The position numbers and the translations under genes are program-made. 64,000 nucleotides of DNA from Inia geoffrensis (Eukaryota > Chordata > Mammalia > Artiodactyla > Iniidae), in the NCBI GenBank assembly GCA_036417435.1, contig CM070907.1, forward strand, positions 55,350,001-55,414,000, in the 5' to 3' direction. Below the pieces are notes generated by a model. That model was not told where the DNA came from. It was given only the letters and a program-made list of their open reading frames with translations, and searched no databases. Positions 12,072 through 23,999 of this stretch are shown here, in pieces. Position 1 is the first letter of the stretch; each line of letters begins with the position of its first letter.

Positions 12072-12284
12072 GGGCTTCCCTGGTGGAGCAGTGATTGAGA
12101 GTCCGCCTGCCGATGCAGGCGACATGGGTTCGTGCCCCGGTCCGGGAAGATCCCACATGCTGCAGAGTGGCTAGGCCCGTGAGCCATGGCCACTGAGCCT
12201 GCACGTCCAGAGCCTGTGCTCCGCAACAGGAGAGGCCACAACAGTGAGAGGCCCGCGTACCAAAAAAAAAAAAAAAAAAAAAAA
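12072..12284 (+). mobile_element. CHR-family SINE in L1
   Basis: It has the head 'gggcttccctggtggagcag', the GC-rich body 'gatgcaggcgacatgggttc' and the tail 'gaggcccgcgtacc' plus more than 20 A. It is of the 210-base class. Confidence 0.93.
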
Positions 12285-12412
12285 CACCTGATTTTAAAAA
12301 TGGGTAGAGGACCTGAACAGACATATTGCCAAAGAAGACATACAAATGGCCAACAGGTAAAATGATACAACATCACGAATCATCAGGGAAATGCAAATCA
12401 AAACCACAGTGA

Positions 12413-12744
12413 GGGACTTCCCTGGTGGTCCAGTGATAACAAATCCACCTTACAATGTAGGGGATGCAGGTTCAATCCCTGGTCAGGGTCCCACATGCTG
12501 CAGGGCAACTAAGCCGAAGCGCCACAACTACTGAGCTCACAAACCTCAACTAGAGAGCCTGCATGCCACAAACTACAGAGCCCACACACCCAGGAGCCTA
12601 TGCTCCACAACTAGAGAGAAGCCTGTGTGCTGCAAAGAAGAGCCTGCACACTGCAGTGAAAAGATCCTTCATGCCTCAACAAAGATCCTAAGTGCTACAA
12701 CTAAGACCCAATGCAGCCAAAAATAATTAAAAAGAAAGAAAACA
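12413..12744 (+). mobile_element. Long CHR-type SINE in L1
   Basis: The head is 'gggacttccctggtggtcca' and the end 'acccaatgcagccaaaaata' plus an A-rich tail. A short duplication related to 'cacagtga' flanks it. Confidence 0.88.
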
Positions 12745-13788
12745 CACACAGTGAAATATCACCTCACACCTGTCAGAATGGCAATATCTGTTATCAAAGA
12801 GACAACAAATAAGTGTTAGTGAGGATGTGAAAAAAAGGGAACCCTGTGCGCTGTTGGTGGGAATGTAAACTGGTGTACCCACTATGTAAAACAGTATGGA
12901 GGTTCCTCAAAAAATTGAAAATAGAACTATGATACAATCCAGCAATCCCATTTCTGGGTATTTATCCAAAGAATATGAAAACACTAATTTGAAAAGATAT
13001 ATGTACTCGTATGTTCATTGCTGCACTATTTACAATAGCCAAGTATGAAAGCAAACTGAGTGCCTGACGATGGATGAATGAATAAAGAAGATGTGGAATA
13101 TATATACAATGGGATACTACTCAGCCATTAAAGAGAGAAATCTTACCATATGGGACAACTTGGATGGATCTAGAGGGTATTATGCTAAGTGAAATAAGTC
13201 AGACAAAGACAAATACTGTATGATTTTATTTGTATGTGGAATCTAAAAACCAAAACAAATGAACAAACATAACAGAACAGAAACCGACTCATAGATACAG
13301 AGAAGAAACAGGCAGTTGCCAGAGGGGAGGGAGGTAGGGAGATGTGTGAAAGAGGTGAAGGAGATTAAGAGGTACAAACTTCCAGTTACAAAAAGAATGA
13401 GTCACAGGGATGAAATGTACAGTGTGGGGAATATGATCGATAATTATGTGATATCTTTGTATGGTGAGAGATTGTAACTACACTTATTGTGGCGATCATT
13501 GTGTAATGTATAGAAATAGCAAATCACTACATGTATGCCAGGAACTAACATAGTGGTGTAGGTCAATTATACTTCAAAAGCAAACAAACAAACTCTTAGA
13601 AAAAGAGATCAGATTTGTGGTTACCAGAGGTGGGGATGTGAGGAGGGGGAACTAGATGAAAGTGGTCAAAAGGTACAAGCTTCCAGTTATAAGATAATTA
13701 CTCGACATGTAATGTTCAACACGATTAATATAATGAACACTGCTCTATATTATGTATGAAAGTTGTTAAGAGAGTAAATCCTAAGAGT

Positions 13789-14284
13789 TGTTGTAACCAA
13801 GCAGGACCCTATGAAGCCCTGCTGGGGGCAGAGCCCTCCCCCATATCCTCTGCTTTAGCTCCTCTCGGAAGTACCTAGATAACAGTATCTGATGTATGTT
13901 TCCTGAGTTGTTTCACAGATGTGAAAACCCCCCACCAAATGGAAGGTGTTAACTACTTGATGACCATGAGCACATAGCCCTGAGGCCTAAGGATTGGTAA
14001 TGTTAATCCCTGTGCCACCACCCTGTTACCTCACCATCACCCAATCAGAATTGTGCAGGAGCTGATCACATACTCTAGGACACCCTTTCCTCACCTTGCC
14101 CTTAAAAATGCTTTGCTGAAACCCTTCAGGGAGTCTGGGGTTTTTTGAGCTCAAGCCACCTGTCCTCCTTGTATTGGCACCTTTACAATAAGCTGCACTT
14201 TCCCTCACCACAACCCGGTGTCAGTAGATTGGAGATTGGCTTTACTGCACATGGGTGAGCAGACCCGAGTTTGGCTCGGTAACG
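13789..14284 (+). mobile_element. Solo LTR of an endogenous retrovirus, class I-like
   Basis: About 500 bases interrupt the L1 3' UTR. The insert starts 'tgttgtaaccaagcaggacc' and ends near 'gagtttggctcggtaac'. Inside are a degenerate polyadenylation region ('caataagctgcactttccct') and a 'cccggtgtcagtagattgg' U5-like part. No internal retroviral genes are seen, as expected of a solo LTR. The neighbouring L1 at 11054-11085 shows the same site without the insert ('taagagttctcatcac'), which fixes the boundaries to a few bases. Confidence 0.8.
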
Positions 14285-14569
14285 TTCTCATCATAAGGGA
14301 AAAAACCTTTTTTTTCTTTTATTTTGTATTCCTATGAGATGATGGATGCTCACTAAATTTATTGTGGCAATCATTTCATGATGTATGGAAGTCAAATCAT
14401 TATGCTGTACACCTTAAACTTATACAGTGCTATATGTCAATTATATCCCAGTAAAACTAGAAGAAAAAATATTTTTTAAAATTATGTGCAATCATAGATA
14501 AATGTATTATAGCCATTAGCTATGATTGTATTAGCGTAATGCTAGTTCTGCAATAGGTAGGTAGATAGA

Positions 14570-14775
14570 TAGCTAGATATTATATAATGGCTACTATTTA
14601 TTGAGTGGTAAGTGTCAGGGACTTTACCAAGAGCTCTTTATGTGCTATTTAATATTCACAATGAACTTAAGAGGTAGGGAATTTATCGATGAAGAAATTG
14701 CACAATACCATGTAGCTAAAGGTGGGAGATAGCATTTTAACACAGATCTCTCTGACGTCCCAGTGGAAACTTGAC
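14570..14775 (+). repeat. MIR SINE
   Basis: The stretch 'gctactatttattgagtggt' followed by 'aacttaagaggtagggaatt' and 'gatgaagaaattgca' fits a diverged MIR. Confidence 0.65.
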
Positions 14776-17290
14776 CACTACATTCTACCATGTCGCATAA
14801 CCCCACACATCATTGGAAATCGTTTCTTTTATCCTGCTCACTTGGAGGCAAACGTCTAGATCCCAATGCCTATCAATTCATGTATTTCTGGGAACTTAGG
14901 AACTTCTACACTATTTCTCGAAAAGTATTTCTGGTTAAGATAGGTCCGTTTCTAAATATTATCTATAAGTGATATATTACTTTTTATTCAATATTTTTAT
15001 ACTGAAACAGTTGGCCACAGGAGCCGGAGAGGCCCCCAAACCAACGAGTAAGACGCTGACACCTTGTGGCCTTTTTTATAAGGCCAGGTGTGCAGTCCAA
15101 CACCGAGGATTGATTGCCCAGGACAAAATTCTAACCATGCCAGCCACTTCGCCATCCTTCTGTTGTCTTCCTACCTGTAACATCATTTTGTTTCTCCAAA
15201 TATAATATTAGGAATAAATCAACACAGCAACATAAGAAAATAATAAGAACTGAAGACAAAATAATAAAGTGATCCTCTCCTACTGTTTACTAGTAGCATA
15301 TCACCTTTATTAAGTTACTCAACTATTCTGGGCTTGAAATTTTCTTATCTGCAAGATGGGGACAATAACACTCATCTTGTAGTACTGCTTTAAAACAAAA
15401 TTAAAATATAAATGTAAAGATCCTGGCAAATTGTGGCCATGTGACAATTAGTTCCTTACTCCCTCCCCCTCTTTCCTAATCCTTCTTCCTTTCCTTGATT
15501 TCTAAGCTCTTCCCACTTAAGATATCCTAGTCTTCTGTTTTCTATTCACTTTCCTAAGTATTTTCTCCATTGTTCTTTCTGTTTCTGACTCCACCCTATC
15601 CCCACCCCCTCACACACACAGAACAGTGTCCATTAGCTAACCCTTACTTGGGTAAGGTCCGGCTGGGTAAGCCTCTCTATATTATCCAGTTAATCATCCC
15701 CAAACAACCCCCACTGGATTTCACTGAGCAGTTTTCCCATTACTAACAGCATTTTATGATCCTGAGTCTGGTACCCTCAGATTCTGCTTGTCCCTTACCT
15801 CTGACTCTTTCAATCCAACCCTGGGAGACCTGACACACACACCTCAACTCCCTCCTGACCTCACTCAGACCACACTCCCTCTCTCATTACTCACTCTGCT
15901 CTGCTCACTGGCCTCCTTCCATTTGCTGCTCCATTTGGCTGAAAGGCTGTCCTGGATACTCACATGGTTTAATCCCCCACTTCTATAAATTCCTGCTCAA
16001 ATATCACCTTATCAGAGACAACTTCCTCGACATTCTGTATAACTATATAAAATAGCACAAACACACAAAACCCCAGTTTCCATCCCCTTTACCCTACTTA
16101 GTTTTATAGTACCTCTTACCACCCATAATATGGGTGCTGCACTAGAGCAAAGGTAAATGAGTTGGTAGCTCCTTAAAGTGTTCTTCTGTGGGAGGCCAAG
16201 GTTCACTTTGTGGGGCATTGGGTCCTCAGTAGTGGATTATTCCTGGAAACATTAATTATTACGTATGTTAGCTGATGATAACACATGTAAGATAAAGCTA
16301 TAGAAACTCACTTTTCATTCTTGCTGCTGCCACTCCTAAGCACTTAGTCTACCTTCCCCTCCATATATCTTAGAATGTCTGCTGCTTCTGGTTTCATCCG
16401 ATTTTGGCATTTATCATTTAGGGTGGGAATTCTAAACCCAGAATTCATGAAAGGGCTTCAAAGGATCCATGAACAACTTGAAATTATTGCTAAGTTTTGG
16501 GGATATATTTGTTTTCTGGGGCAAGATTGACAAGATTCAAGGGGTCTATGACTCCCTCAAAAAAAAAAAGATTAAAAACCATAGTCTTAGGAATGACAGC
16601 ACAATATTCCCCTAACTTAATATGCATAATATTTAATCATTCTGTAGTATTATCCTCTCTTTCTCAATAGCCAAACACCAAGAGTAATGGGATAGTATCT
16701 ACTCATTGCTAGCAGACTGGCTGGCGTCTAACTGATTCTCAATAAATACTTATTGAATGAATGAAGACTCCAAGGTGGTAAGAGCCTATTAATTAGTCAT
16801 TCTGTCCATAATCTTCATTGAGCAAGACTTGTTCTGGGGTAGGGGGTGTCTTGATAGATCCAGTTAGAGTATTCACCATCTACAGATAAGGGAAGAATTA
16901 ATCCTACTGAAAAACACAAATCTCACTTTTAACAGGAAAGAGCCAGTCACAATGCACACTGTAGGAGAAGCTGATTGAAGATGAAATAGCTAGTTGAACC
17001 TCAGAAAGGGAACAGTGAATGGGAAGTTAGGTGGAGTGAAATTCAGAAAGAGGTAGCTCCCATAACCAGAATTCAAAGAGTTTATAATCCCGGCAAGAAT
17101 CAGGCTTGTCCAGTTAAATCCAATACTAGAAATTTAGGCATATGTTCAAACCACGCGTCCCATCATTAGAGACAAAAGGAAGTTGAAAAACCAGTTGGTT
17201 GAGTTTATATTTCTAATAGATTAAGTATAATAAAAGGGATTTCTGGTATCTGTGTATTGTGTTAAGTTTCTAAGCTTTATATAAAAAAAT
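14776..17290. other. Intergenic, old repeats only
   Basis: No gene is recognised. L2 3'-end-like sequence is visible at about 15880-16160 ('cctgctcaaatatcacctta') and at about 16640-16765 ('ctcaataaatacttattgaa'). A segment at 15007-15180 with atypically GC-rich bases belongs to no family I recognise. Confidence 0.5.
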
Positions 17291-17300
17291 ACACTCTTTG

Positions 17301-17513
17301 GGCTTCCCTGGTGGCGCAGTGGTTGAGAGTCCGCCTGCCGATGCAGGGGATACGGGTTCGTGCCCCGGTCTGGGAAGATCCCACATGCCGCGGAGCGGCT
17401 GGGCCCGTGAGCCATGGCCGCTGAGCCTGCGCGTCCGGAGCCTGTGCTCCGCAACGGGAGAGGCCACAACAGTGAGAGGCCCGCATACTGCAAAAAAAAA
17501 AAAAAAAAAAAAA
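17301..17513 (+). mobile_element. CHR-family SINE, near consensus
   Basis: A full-length copy with 'gggcttccctggtggcgcag', an intact A-box and B-box ('gggttcgtgcccc') and an uninterrupted A tail. A 14-base perfect duplication, 'aaatacactctttg', lies at 17287-17300 and 17514-17527. This is a young insertion. Confidence 0.96.
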
Positions 17514-17527
17514 AAATACACTCTTTG

Positions 17528-18149
17528 ACTCAGGTCATTAAGTTGCATTTACTGTGTGTGTGTGTATTTTATAGATTTTTATATTTTGCATTTTATATTG
17601 AACAGATTTTAAAGAGATTTATAGATAGCAATAAGTACCCTTATTTTGTAGACCCCCTGTTTTTCAGGCAACAGCATCCTTCACAGTAAATAAAGGGCTG
17701 CAACAACAGCTACAAAACAGGGGTTCTTTGGCTCTGCTTCCATTCATTCTGCAGGAAAGCCAAACTTCCTTATTTTCTCTCAAATTGTTCTGTGAAGCCC
17801 CAAGTTCACCTGCAGAGCTCCTGTCTTCACCATTTTTTTTCCAACTTGCTCTAGCTCTTGCTCTCTGCAGAAACCCCACTGTTTCTACTGAGGCTCAAAG
17901 GGCCGATGGACCTCTGGTACCTGCCCACATGTGCCTGCCCCAAGGCTATTAAGGTCCTACTTGAGGCCTTTTCTTTCTAAACCGTTGCTGAAGATTTCAT
18001 CTTCTCTTAACATTGCCAAAACCACCAGCGCCAACTCCAAGCTCTGCTGAAACTTCCTGGTGTTCTAATACCACTTAAAAAAAATAAGAGCAACTTCTAT
18101 TTTGTGTGTATATTATTTATTATTTTTAATAAAGCTCTTACTTAAAACA
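17528..18149. other. Intergenic, nothing recognised
   Basis: A short TG run occurs near 17553-17564. Frames on both strands at 17664-17952 stay open for about 70 codons but resemble no protein I know. Confidence 0.4.
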
Positions 18150-18530
18150 CAGACTTTAAAAAACAAAAAAAGTTACAGGTTTACAGAAAAATTATACAAA
18201 TACAGTACAGAGAGCTCCTGTATACCCTATACCCAATTTTCTCTATTATTAACATCTTACATTAATATGGAACTTATGTCCTAATTAATGAACCAATATT
18301 AATGTTATTATTAGCTAAATCCATATTTTACTCGTATTTCCTTAATTTTTACCTGATGTCCTTTAGCTGTCCCAGGATCCCTTCCAAGATACATTACATT
18401 TAGTCATCATATCTCCTTAGGCTCCTCTTGGCTATGACAGTTTCTCAGACTCCCCTTCTTTTTTACGACCTTGACAGTTTTGAGGAATACTGGTCAAGTA
18501 TTTTGCAGAATATCCCTCAACTGGAATTTG
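18150..18530 (-). repeat. Old L1-type 3' fragment
   Basis: The reverse-oriented 3' L1 pattern 'aagttacaggtttacagaaa', 'gagctcctgtataccctata' and 'cccaggatcccttccaagat' is recognisable. It is highly diverged. Confidence 0.6.
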
Positions 18531-19512
18531 TCTTATGCTTTCCTCATGATTAGATTGGGGTTATATGTTTTGGGAAGGAAGCCACAGAAGTAAAGTGCCA
18601 TTCTCATTACCTCATATCAAGGGTACATACTATCAACATGACATCACTGTTGAGGTTAACCTTGATCATCTGGCTGAGGTGGTGTTTGTCAGGTTTCTCC
18701 ACTGCAAAGTTACTCTTTTCAGTCTTCCCCTCTCCCCCTCTTCCAGACTAGTCTCTTTGAAAGGAAGTCAATATGCACAACCCACACTTAACCAGTGAGG
18801 AGCTATGCCCAGCCTCCTTGAATGCAGAGTATCTACATAAATTATTTGGAATTCCTCTACACTGGAGATTTTTATATTCCCTCCCATTTATTTATTCAAT
18901 TATTTATGTATAACAGTATGGCTTTGTGGATAATTAATGTATACTTTGGGTATAATCCAATACTACTTTATTTATCGTATTGCTTAAATGGTCACTTTGG
19001 TCAGCTCTTTCAGTTGGCTACCATGTCCCTTTGACATAGCTCCATCTTTTTTCTCTTCGTTTTAGAACTTTTACTTTCTGGCACTAAAAGATGTTCTGGC
19101 ATTACAGATGCTCCTGTATATTCCCTGCCCCAGTCCTTGAATCTGCCATTTCTCCAAGGAGCCCTGGTTCCTTTTATGGGAGAATGGTATTAGAAACTAA
19201 GATCTGGGCAGTAGGTGCACTCATTGCTATCGGGGTATTCTTCCTTCTAGGCCCTCCCAGCTGACAACATAAGGAAATGTATGTGTGTATACTAAACCAT
19301 ATATATACACACATAACTATAAATATTTCTGTATGTAACATCTGTATCTATATTAAGCTACATATGAGTTCATACTGATATCTCCAACTGTAATTCATTA
19401 CCATATGTATCTTTCTAGCCTCTTCCCCTTGATTATCTGTAAACTCCCACTCCAACAGTGAGAAACCTGGCTCCCACAATCTGCCATCCATTTACTTAAT
19501 TATTCAGTTCCA

Positions 19513-19513
<1 letters not shown>

Positions 19514-19546
<33 letters not shown>
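19514..19546. repeat. (TA)n microsatellite
   Basis: About 16 uninterrupted TA units. Confidence 0.95.
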
Positions 19547-19548
<2 letters not shown>

Positions 19549-19727
19549 TGAATTCAGATTTGTTAATTTATACCCCATGGGTACACAACTTTTTCAACTA
19601 GAGTACAGTGCTGATGTACAGTTCCTTTGGCATTTAATTTTACAGACTCCACTCATTTCCAAAGTTACTTGGGTCAGTACCTTTTCTCCCACCCCCATCA
19701 GTGAAGCTGTTTCATAGATTGATTGAA

Positions 19728-20087
19728 TGATTTATTTTAAATAAATTTAGTTATTTATTTTTGGCTGCATTGGGTCTTCGTTGCTGTGTGCGGGCTTCCT
19801 CTGGTTGTGGTGAGCGGGGGGCTACTTTTCATTGTGGTGCGTGAGCTTCTTATTGCAGTGGCTTCTCTTGTTGCAGAGCACGGGCTCTAGGCACACGGGC
19901 TTCAGTAGTTGTGGTGCATGGGCTCAGTAGTTGTGGCTCATGAGCTCTAGAGCTCAGGCTCAGTAGTTGTGGCGCATGGGCTTAGCTGCTCCGCAGCTTG
20001 TGGGATCTTCCTGGACCAAGGCTCAAACCCACGTCCCCTGCATTGGCAGGCAGATTCTTAACCACTGCGCCACCAGGGAAGTCTCAT
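19728..20087 (-). mobile_element. Long CHR-type SINE
   Basis: It is in reverse orientation, from 'tttggctgcattgggtcttc' at the left to 'gcgccaccagggaagtctca' at the right. The duplication 'gtttcatagatt' lies at 19709-19720 and 20088-20099. It is of the longer subfamily with repeated 'cagtagttgtgg' motifs. Confidence 0.92.
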
Positions 20088-20444
20088 GTTTCATAGATTT
20101 ATAATATAGTTAGATTATTTTGTCCCATCCTTTATTCCATCTTGGGATCCTCCAATCTCCTAAATTATTTTAAAATTTTGCATATATTAAGGTTCTATGG
20201 GTATACGCATGGTATCATATATCCATCATTACGGTATTATACAAAATGGTTTCACCACTGTAAAATATCCTCTGTGCTTTATCTATTCAATCCTCCTCCC
20301 CAATGAATCCCTACTGATCTCTCCTAATGTATTTTATGGCTCTATGGTTTTGCCTTATCTAGAATGTAGTTTGTAGCCTTTCAGACCTGATTCTTTCATT
20401 TAGCAATATACATTCAAGATTTATCCATGTTTTTGCTTAGCTTG

Positions 20445-20945
20445 ATAGCTTACTTCTTTAAAAAAAATTTTTTTTTGTTTAAATTGTAGTAAAATACACA
20501 TAACACAAAACTTACCATCTTAACTATTTTTAAGTACACTTAGTGGTATTAAATATATTCATATCATTGTGCAATTCATCATCCATCTCCAGAGCTCTTA
20601 TTATCTTGCAAAACTAAAACTCTATGCCCATTAAATATTAACTCCCCATTCCTTCTTCCCCAGTCCCTGGCAACCACCATGCTGCTTTCTGTCTCTATGA
20701 ATTTGACTACTCTAGGTCCCTCACATAAGTAGAACCTTCCAGTATTTGTCTTTTTGTGACTAACGTATTCCACTTAACATAATGTCCTCAAGGTTCATCC
20801 AACTTGTAGTATACGTCAGAAGTCCCTTCCTTTTTAAGGCTGAATAATATTCCATTGTATGTTTACACCACATTTTGCTTATCCATTCATCTGTCAATGG
20901 ACGTTTGGGTTGCTTCCACCTTTTGGCTATTGTGAACAGCTCATC
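20445..20945 (-). mobile_element. Old L1 3' end
   Basis: It reads leftwards from ORF2 ('ggctgaataatattccattg' as seen on +) to the 3' UTR ('ccctggcaaccaccatgctg', 'attgtagtaaaatacacata'). It is the same class of L1 end as 7266-8836. Confidence 0.82.
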
Positions 20946-21349
20946 CCTTTCTCTCAGTGAATAGTATTCCACTGAATGGGTGTTTCCCTTTAGTTTGAAT
21001 TTTTTTTTTTTTTTCAATTGCAGCCCTTTTACCTTATGACAGAGGTATGAATCCACAGAGGCTGAGCTGGAGGCTGATCTAAATGACAGAGACCATGATG
21101 CTTTCACCATTTCTTCTCCTTTCTGACAGTGGCTCACATCCTTGAACCAGGCTTGGGGACTCAGCTCTCTCTTAGCATGGCTTCTTTCCTGAGATACTCC
21201 AGGAGCTATATATAAATAGAGTCCTGAAGTCCTGCTCCACCAGTCCTCCAGCAATGCTTGAATCCTAAGGAGATACAGCATAGGCTCCAGCTGGGACCCC
21301 TGATGGAGAAAATGGAAGCACAAAGCAGTAGTCATTCCTTAGTGGCTGT

Positions 21350-21742
21350 TATAGACCAAATTGTGTTCCCTCCCCCCAAATTCATATGTTGAAGCCCTAA
21401 CCCACAGTGTGACTATATTTGGAGATAGGACTTTTAGGGAGGTAGTGAAGGTTAAATGAGGTCAAAAGGCTGGACCTCTAATCTGATAGGACTGCTGTCC
21501 TTTTAAGAGCAAAAGACACCAAAGATCTGTCTCTTTCTCAGTGAGAACACAGAGGAAAGCCACGTGAGGACAGAGTGAGAAGGCCACCATCTACAAGCCA
21601 GAAGGAGAGATCTCACCAGAAACTAACTCTGGCACCACAGTCTTGGACTTTCAGTTTCCAGAATTGTAAGAAAATAGACAACAGTTGTTTAAGCCACCCT
21701 GTCTATGGTATTTTGTAATGTCAGTCTTAGCGGACTTATACA
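21350..21742 (+). repeat. MaLR-type LTR
   Basis: It begins 'tgttatagaccaaattgtgt', continues 'cccaaattcatatgttgaag' and 'gtgaggacagagtgagaag', and ends in a 'tttaagccaccctgtctatgg' and 'cggacttatacag' stretch. This is the pattern of a mammalian MaLR solo LTR. The exact subfamily cannot be fixed by eye. Confidence 0.6.
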
Positions 21743-22589
21743 GTGGCAGAACTACGCCTAGTACTCAACCTGATTCCCATTTCAGAGTTCTTTCCATTCA
21801 GAAACATTGTGGGTTTTTTTCTTTTCTTTTTTGATTTCTATCATTTGATTTCTAATCATTTATTATTATTTTTTAAAGGCATATATGCAGAACCAGTGTT
21901 TCTCAGACAGATTGCAGTGACTGTGTTTGTGCTATCTCCTAATCCCTTTCATATCCTCTAGAATGATCAGAGAATCAGTCCATAGGTGTCCTCAGACTAT
22001 AGATGTCAGTTCCCAACATTGACAATAGGTTGTACAACATCAACATTAGCAAGCCCTGATTTTCTGCTGCCATGATGGACTGAGATGAAAAGATTTCCCT
22101 GCTCCCAGTCTCTATTTTACTGAAAATAGGGAAGCTAATTTTATTTTTTAAATCTGAGGCTGTCTCATTTTTTCCTCAGATATCTGTTTTATTTTCACTG
22201 AAATTCACAAAAACAAAGTTTTAAAATAATTCCACATCAACAACAAAATTTGTATTTATTAATTATTGGATATTGTCATATTGAATTCTAAGAAGTTACA
22301 GAAACATTGCTTTTCTTTTCTTCTATTAGAGAAATATGAAAATAGAGATACTCACCTCTCCCACCCCCATGATACCAGATCACAGGACCTGAGCACTTCA
22401 GCTGTTTATAAGTTATCAATACTTTTTTTGTTCAAATAAATGTAAAGTTTGATGAACCTTCCCTCCACACAATGGGAAAAGAGCAACTTTACAGTATAGA
22501 AACCTGGCAGACACTACCTTCATCAGGAGCTCAAAAGTAATTAACATCAGTAATAGGACAAACTGAAATCATGTCATCTGATAGGATAC

Positions 22590-23105
22590 AATGAGAAGAG
22601 CATCCCATCATTTCTGTGGTATTCCTGTCAAAGATACATAACCTGAAACTAACATCTAGGCAATATCAGGCAAACCCAAATTCAGAGAGGTGTTACAAAA
22701 TAACTGACCTGTAATCCTCAAAACTGTCAAGGTCTGAAAGTCAAGGAGGGACTGAGGAACTTTTCCAGACTGAAGGAGATTAATGAGACATAATGAGTAA
22801 ATGCAATGCATGACTCTGAACTGAATCCTTTTACTATAAAGGACAGTGCTGGGACTATTGGCCAAACTTGAATGGAATCTGAGGGATAGATGGTAGAAAT
22901 GTAAACAATGTTAATTTTCTGATTTAGTTGATCTTATTGTGGTTACATAGGAGTATGTTGTTTGAGGAAATAAACATTAAAATATTTGGGTTAATGGGAC
23001 ATCATAATACCAGCAACTTGCTTTCAAATGGTTCAGGAAAAAACAGTTCTTTGTATATAGTTGCAACTTTTCTGTAAGCTTGATATTGTTACAAAATAGT
23101 TTTTT
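22590..23105 (+). repeat. Old L1-type 3' end
   Basis: Recognisable stretches are 'gactgaggaacttttccaga', 'ttgatcttattgtggttaca', 'caaatggttcaggaaaaaac' and 'gcaacttttctgtaagcttg'. They are characteristic of an old L1ME/L1MC-like 3' UTR. The preceding 21743-22589 shows nothing recognised. Confidence 0.55.
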
Positions 23106-23469
23106 TAATGTAATGACTCAGATCTCTTCCCTAACATTCAGAGTTTTAAAGTTTCTGTCCCTGAAAACATCAAGCCGAATGACTTGCCTTTACACGCTCT
23201 TAAACATCTCATTTCCCTCTCTGTTCACAGATGCCACTGTAATGTAATTCTAAATTTTGGTGAGGTTTTTTTCCACCTTCATTTCTCTTTATCTTATGTG
23301 AGGCCTCAGTGCAAAATTCATCATTATATAACTTTCATCTGCTTGAACTCCATTTTTATATATTAGCCTTTATTAAGCACTAACTATGTGCTGGCCATGT
23401 ACTAAGTACTTTTTAGTACTTAACCAGTACAGCATTAACTCATTTAACCTTGATGTCTTGCTACTTCCC

Positions 23470-23860
23470 TCTTCACACCCCAGCCTAGAGTACCCTGACC
23501 ACCCTGGGCTTTCTCTCTGGGATTTTACAAACTGCAGTGGCTCTGTCTCTCTTTCCTTTCTCTTGACCTTTGCTCCTACTTATCCTAAAGGGATCAGCTA
23601 GAATGACTCTTTTTCCAAGGAGCCTTCCCTTAAGTCTGAGTAGGAGGCCCTTCCCTGTGCTCCTACAGAGTAATGTCCTCTTTTAACCATAGTAGTTTTA
23701 CACTATATTTTAGTTTTTCTTCTCTCTTTTGTTCCCTCTTGTAAGGTAGGTAAAATCAAGGACTATATCTTCACTGTTATTTCACCAAAGCTAACAGGGT
23801 ATGTTACACTGAGTAGGTCCTCAAAAAACAAACCTTAATTGAGTGAATAACTGAATGTAT
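23470..23860 (+). repeat. L2 LINE 3' end
   Basis: A stretch of the type 'tttccaaggagccttccctt', then 'gtaaaatcaaggactatatc', then 'gagtaggtcctcaaaaaaca' and 'gagtgaataactgaa' matches the L2 3' terminus. It is ancient and non-coding. Confidence 0.65.
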
Positions 23861-23999
23861 AAGCAAGGGAGGCTAGATGACTGGTCTCTATTGAGGGTCA
23901 CCTTGATGAATCCACCATAGTCTAGGGTTATTTCTCAGTGTTGCAGGTCTGAAAACACAAGTGGATCAGTATCCAGAGTTGAGCTCTCTCTTCTCCTAA

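Larger units (their letters stand above)
11251..14475 (+). mobile_element. Second tandem L1 3' segment
   Basis: It begins further upstream in ORF2 than its neighbour, at the RT C-terminal region ('caatgcaatccatatcaaaa', 'ggtactggcacaaaa'). It ends at 'cagtgctatatgtcaattat' plus an A-rich tail near 14475. It holds two SINEs (12072-12284, 12413-12744) and a solo LTR (13789-14284). It parallels 8837-11250 as a diverged direct copy. Confidence 0.85.

Noticed and set aside
17301..17513. tRNA gene suggested by intact A-box and B-box
   Set aside because: The promoter boxes belong to the tRNA-derived head of the SINE; no cloverleaf with an acceptor stem and anticodon loop was found.
17221..17548. 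Overlapping frames of 60-110 codons on both strands at every CHR SINE (also 8321-8654, 26596-26900, 51349-51654, 56449-56864, 59390-59842, 63133-63818)
   Set aside because: They repeat the same peptides at each SINE in all frames. The SINE is GC-rich and tRNA-derived, so the open frames are by-products and not genes.
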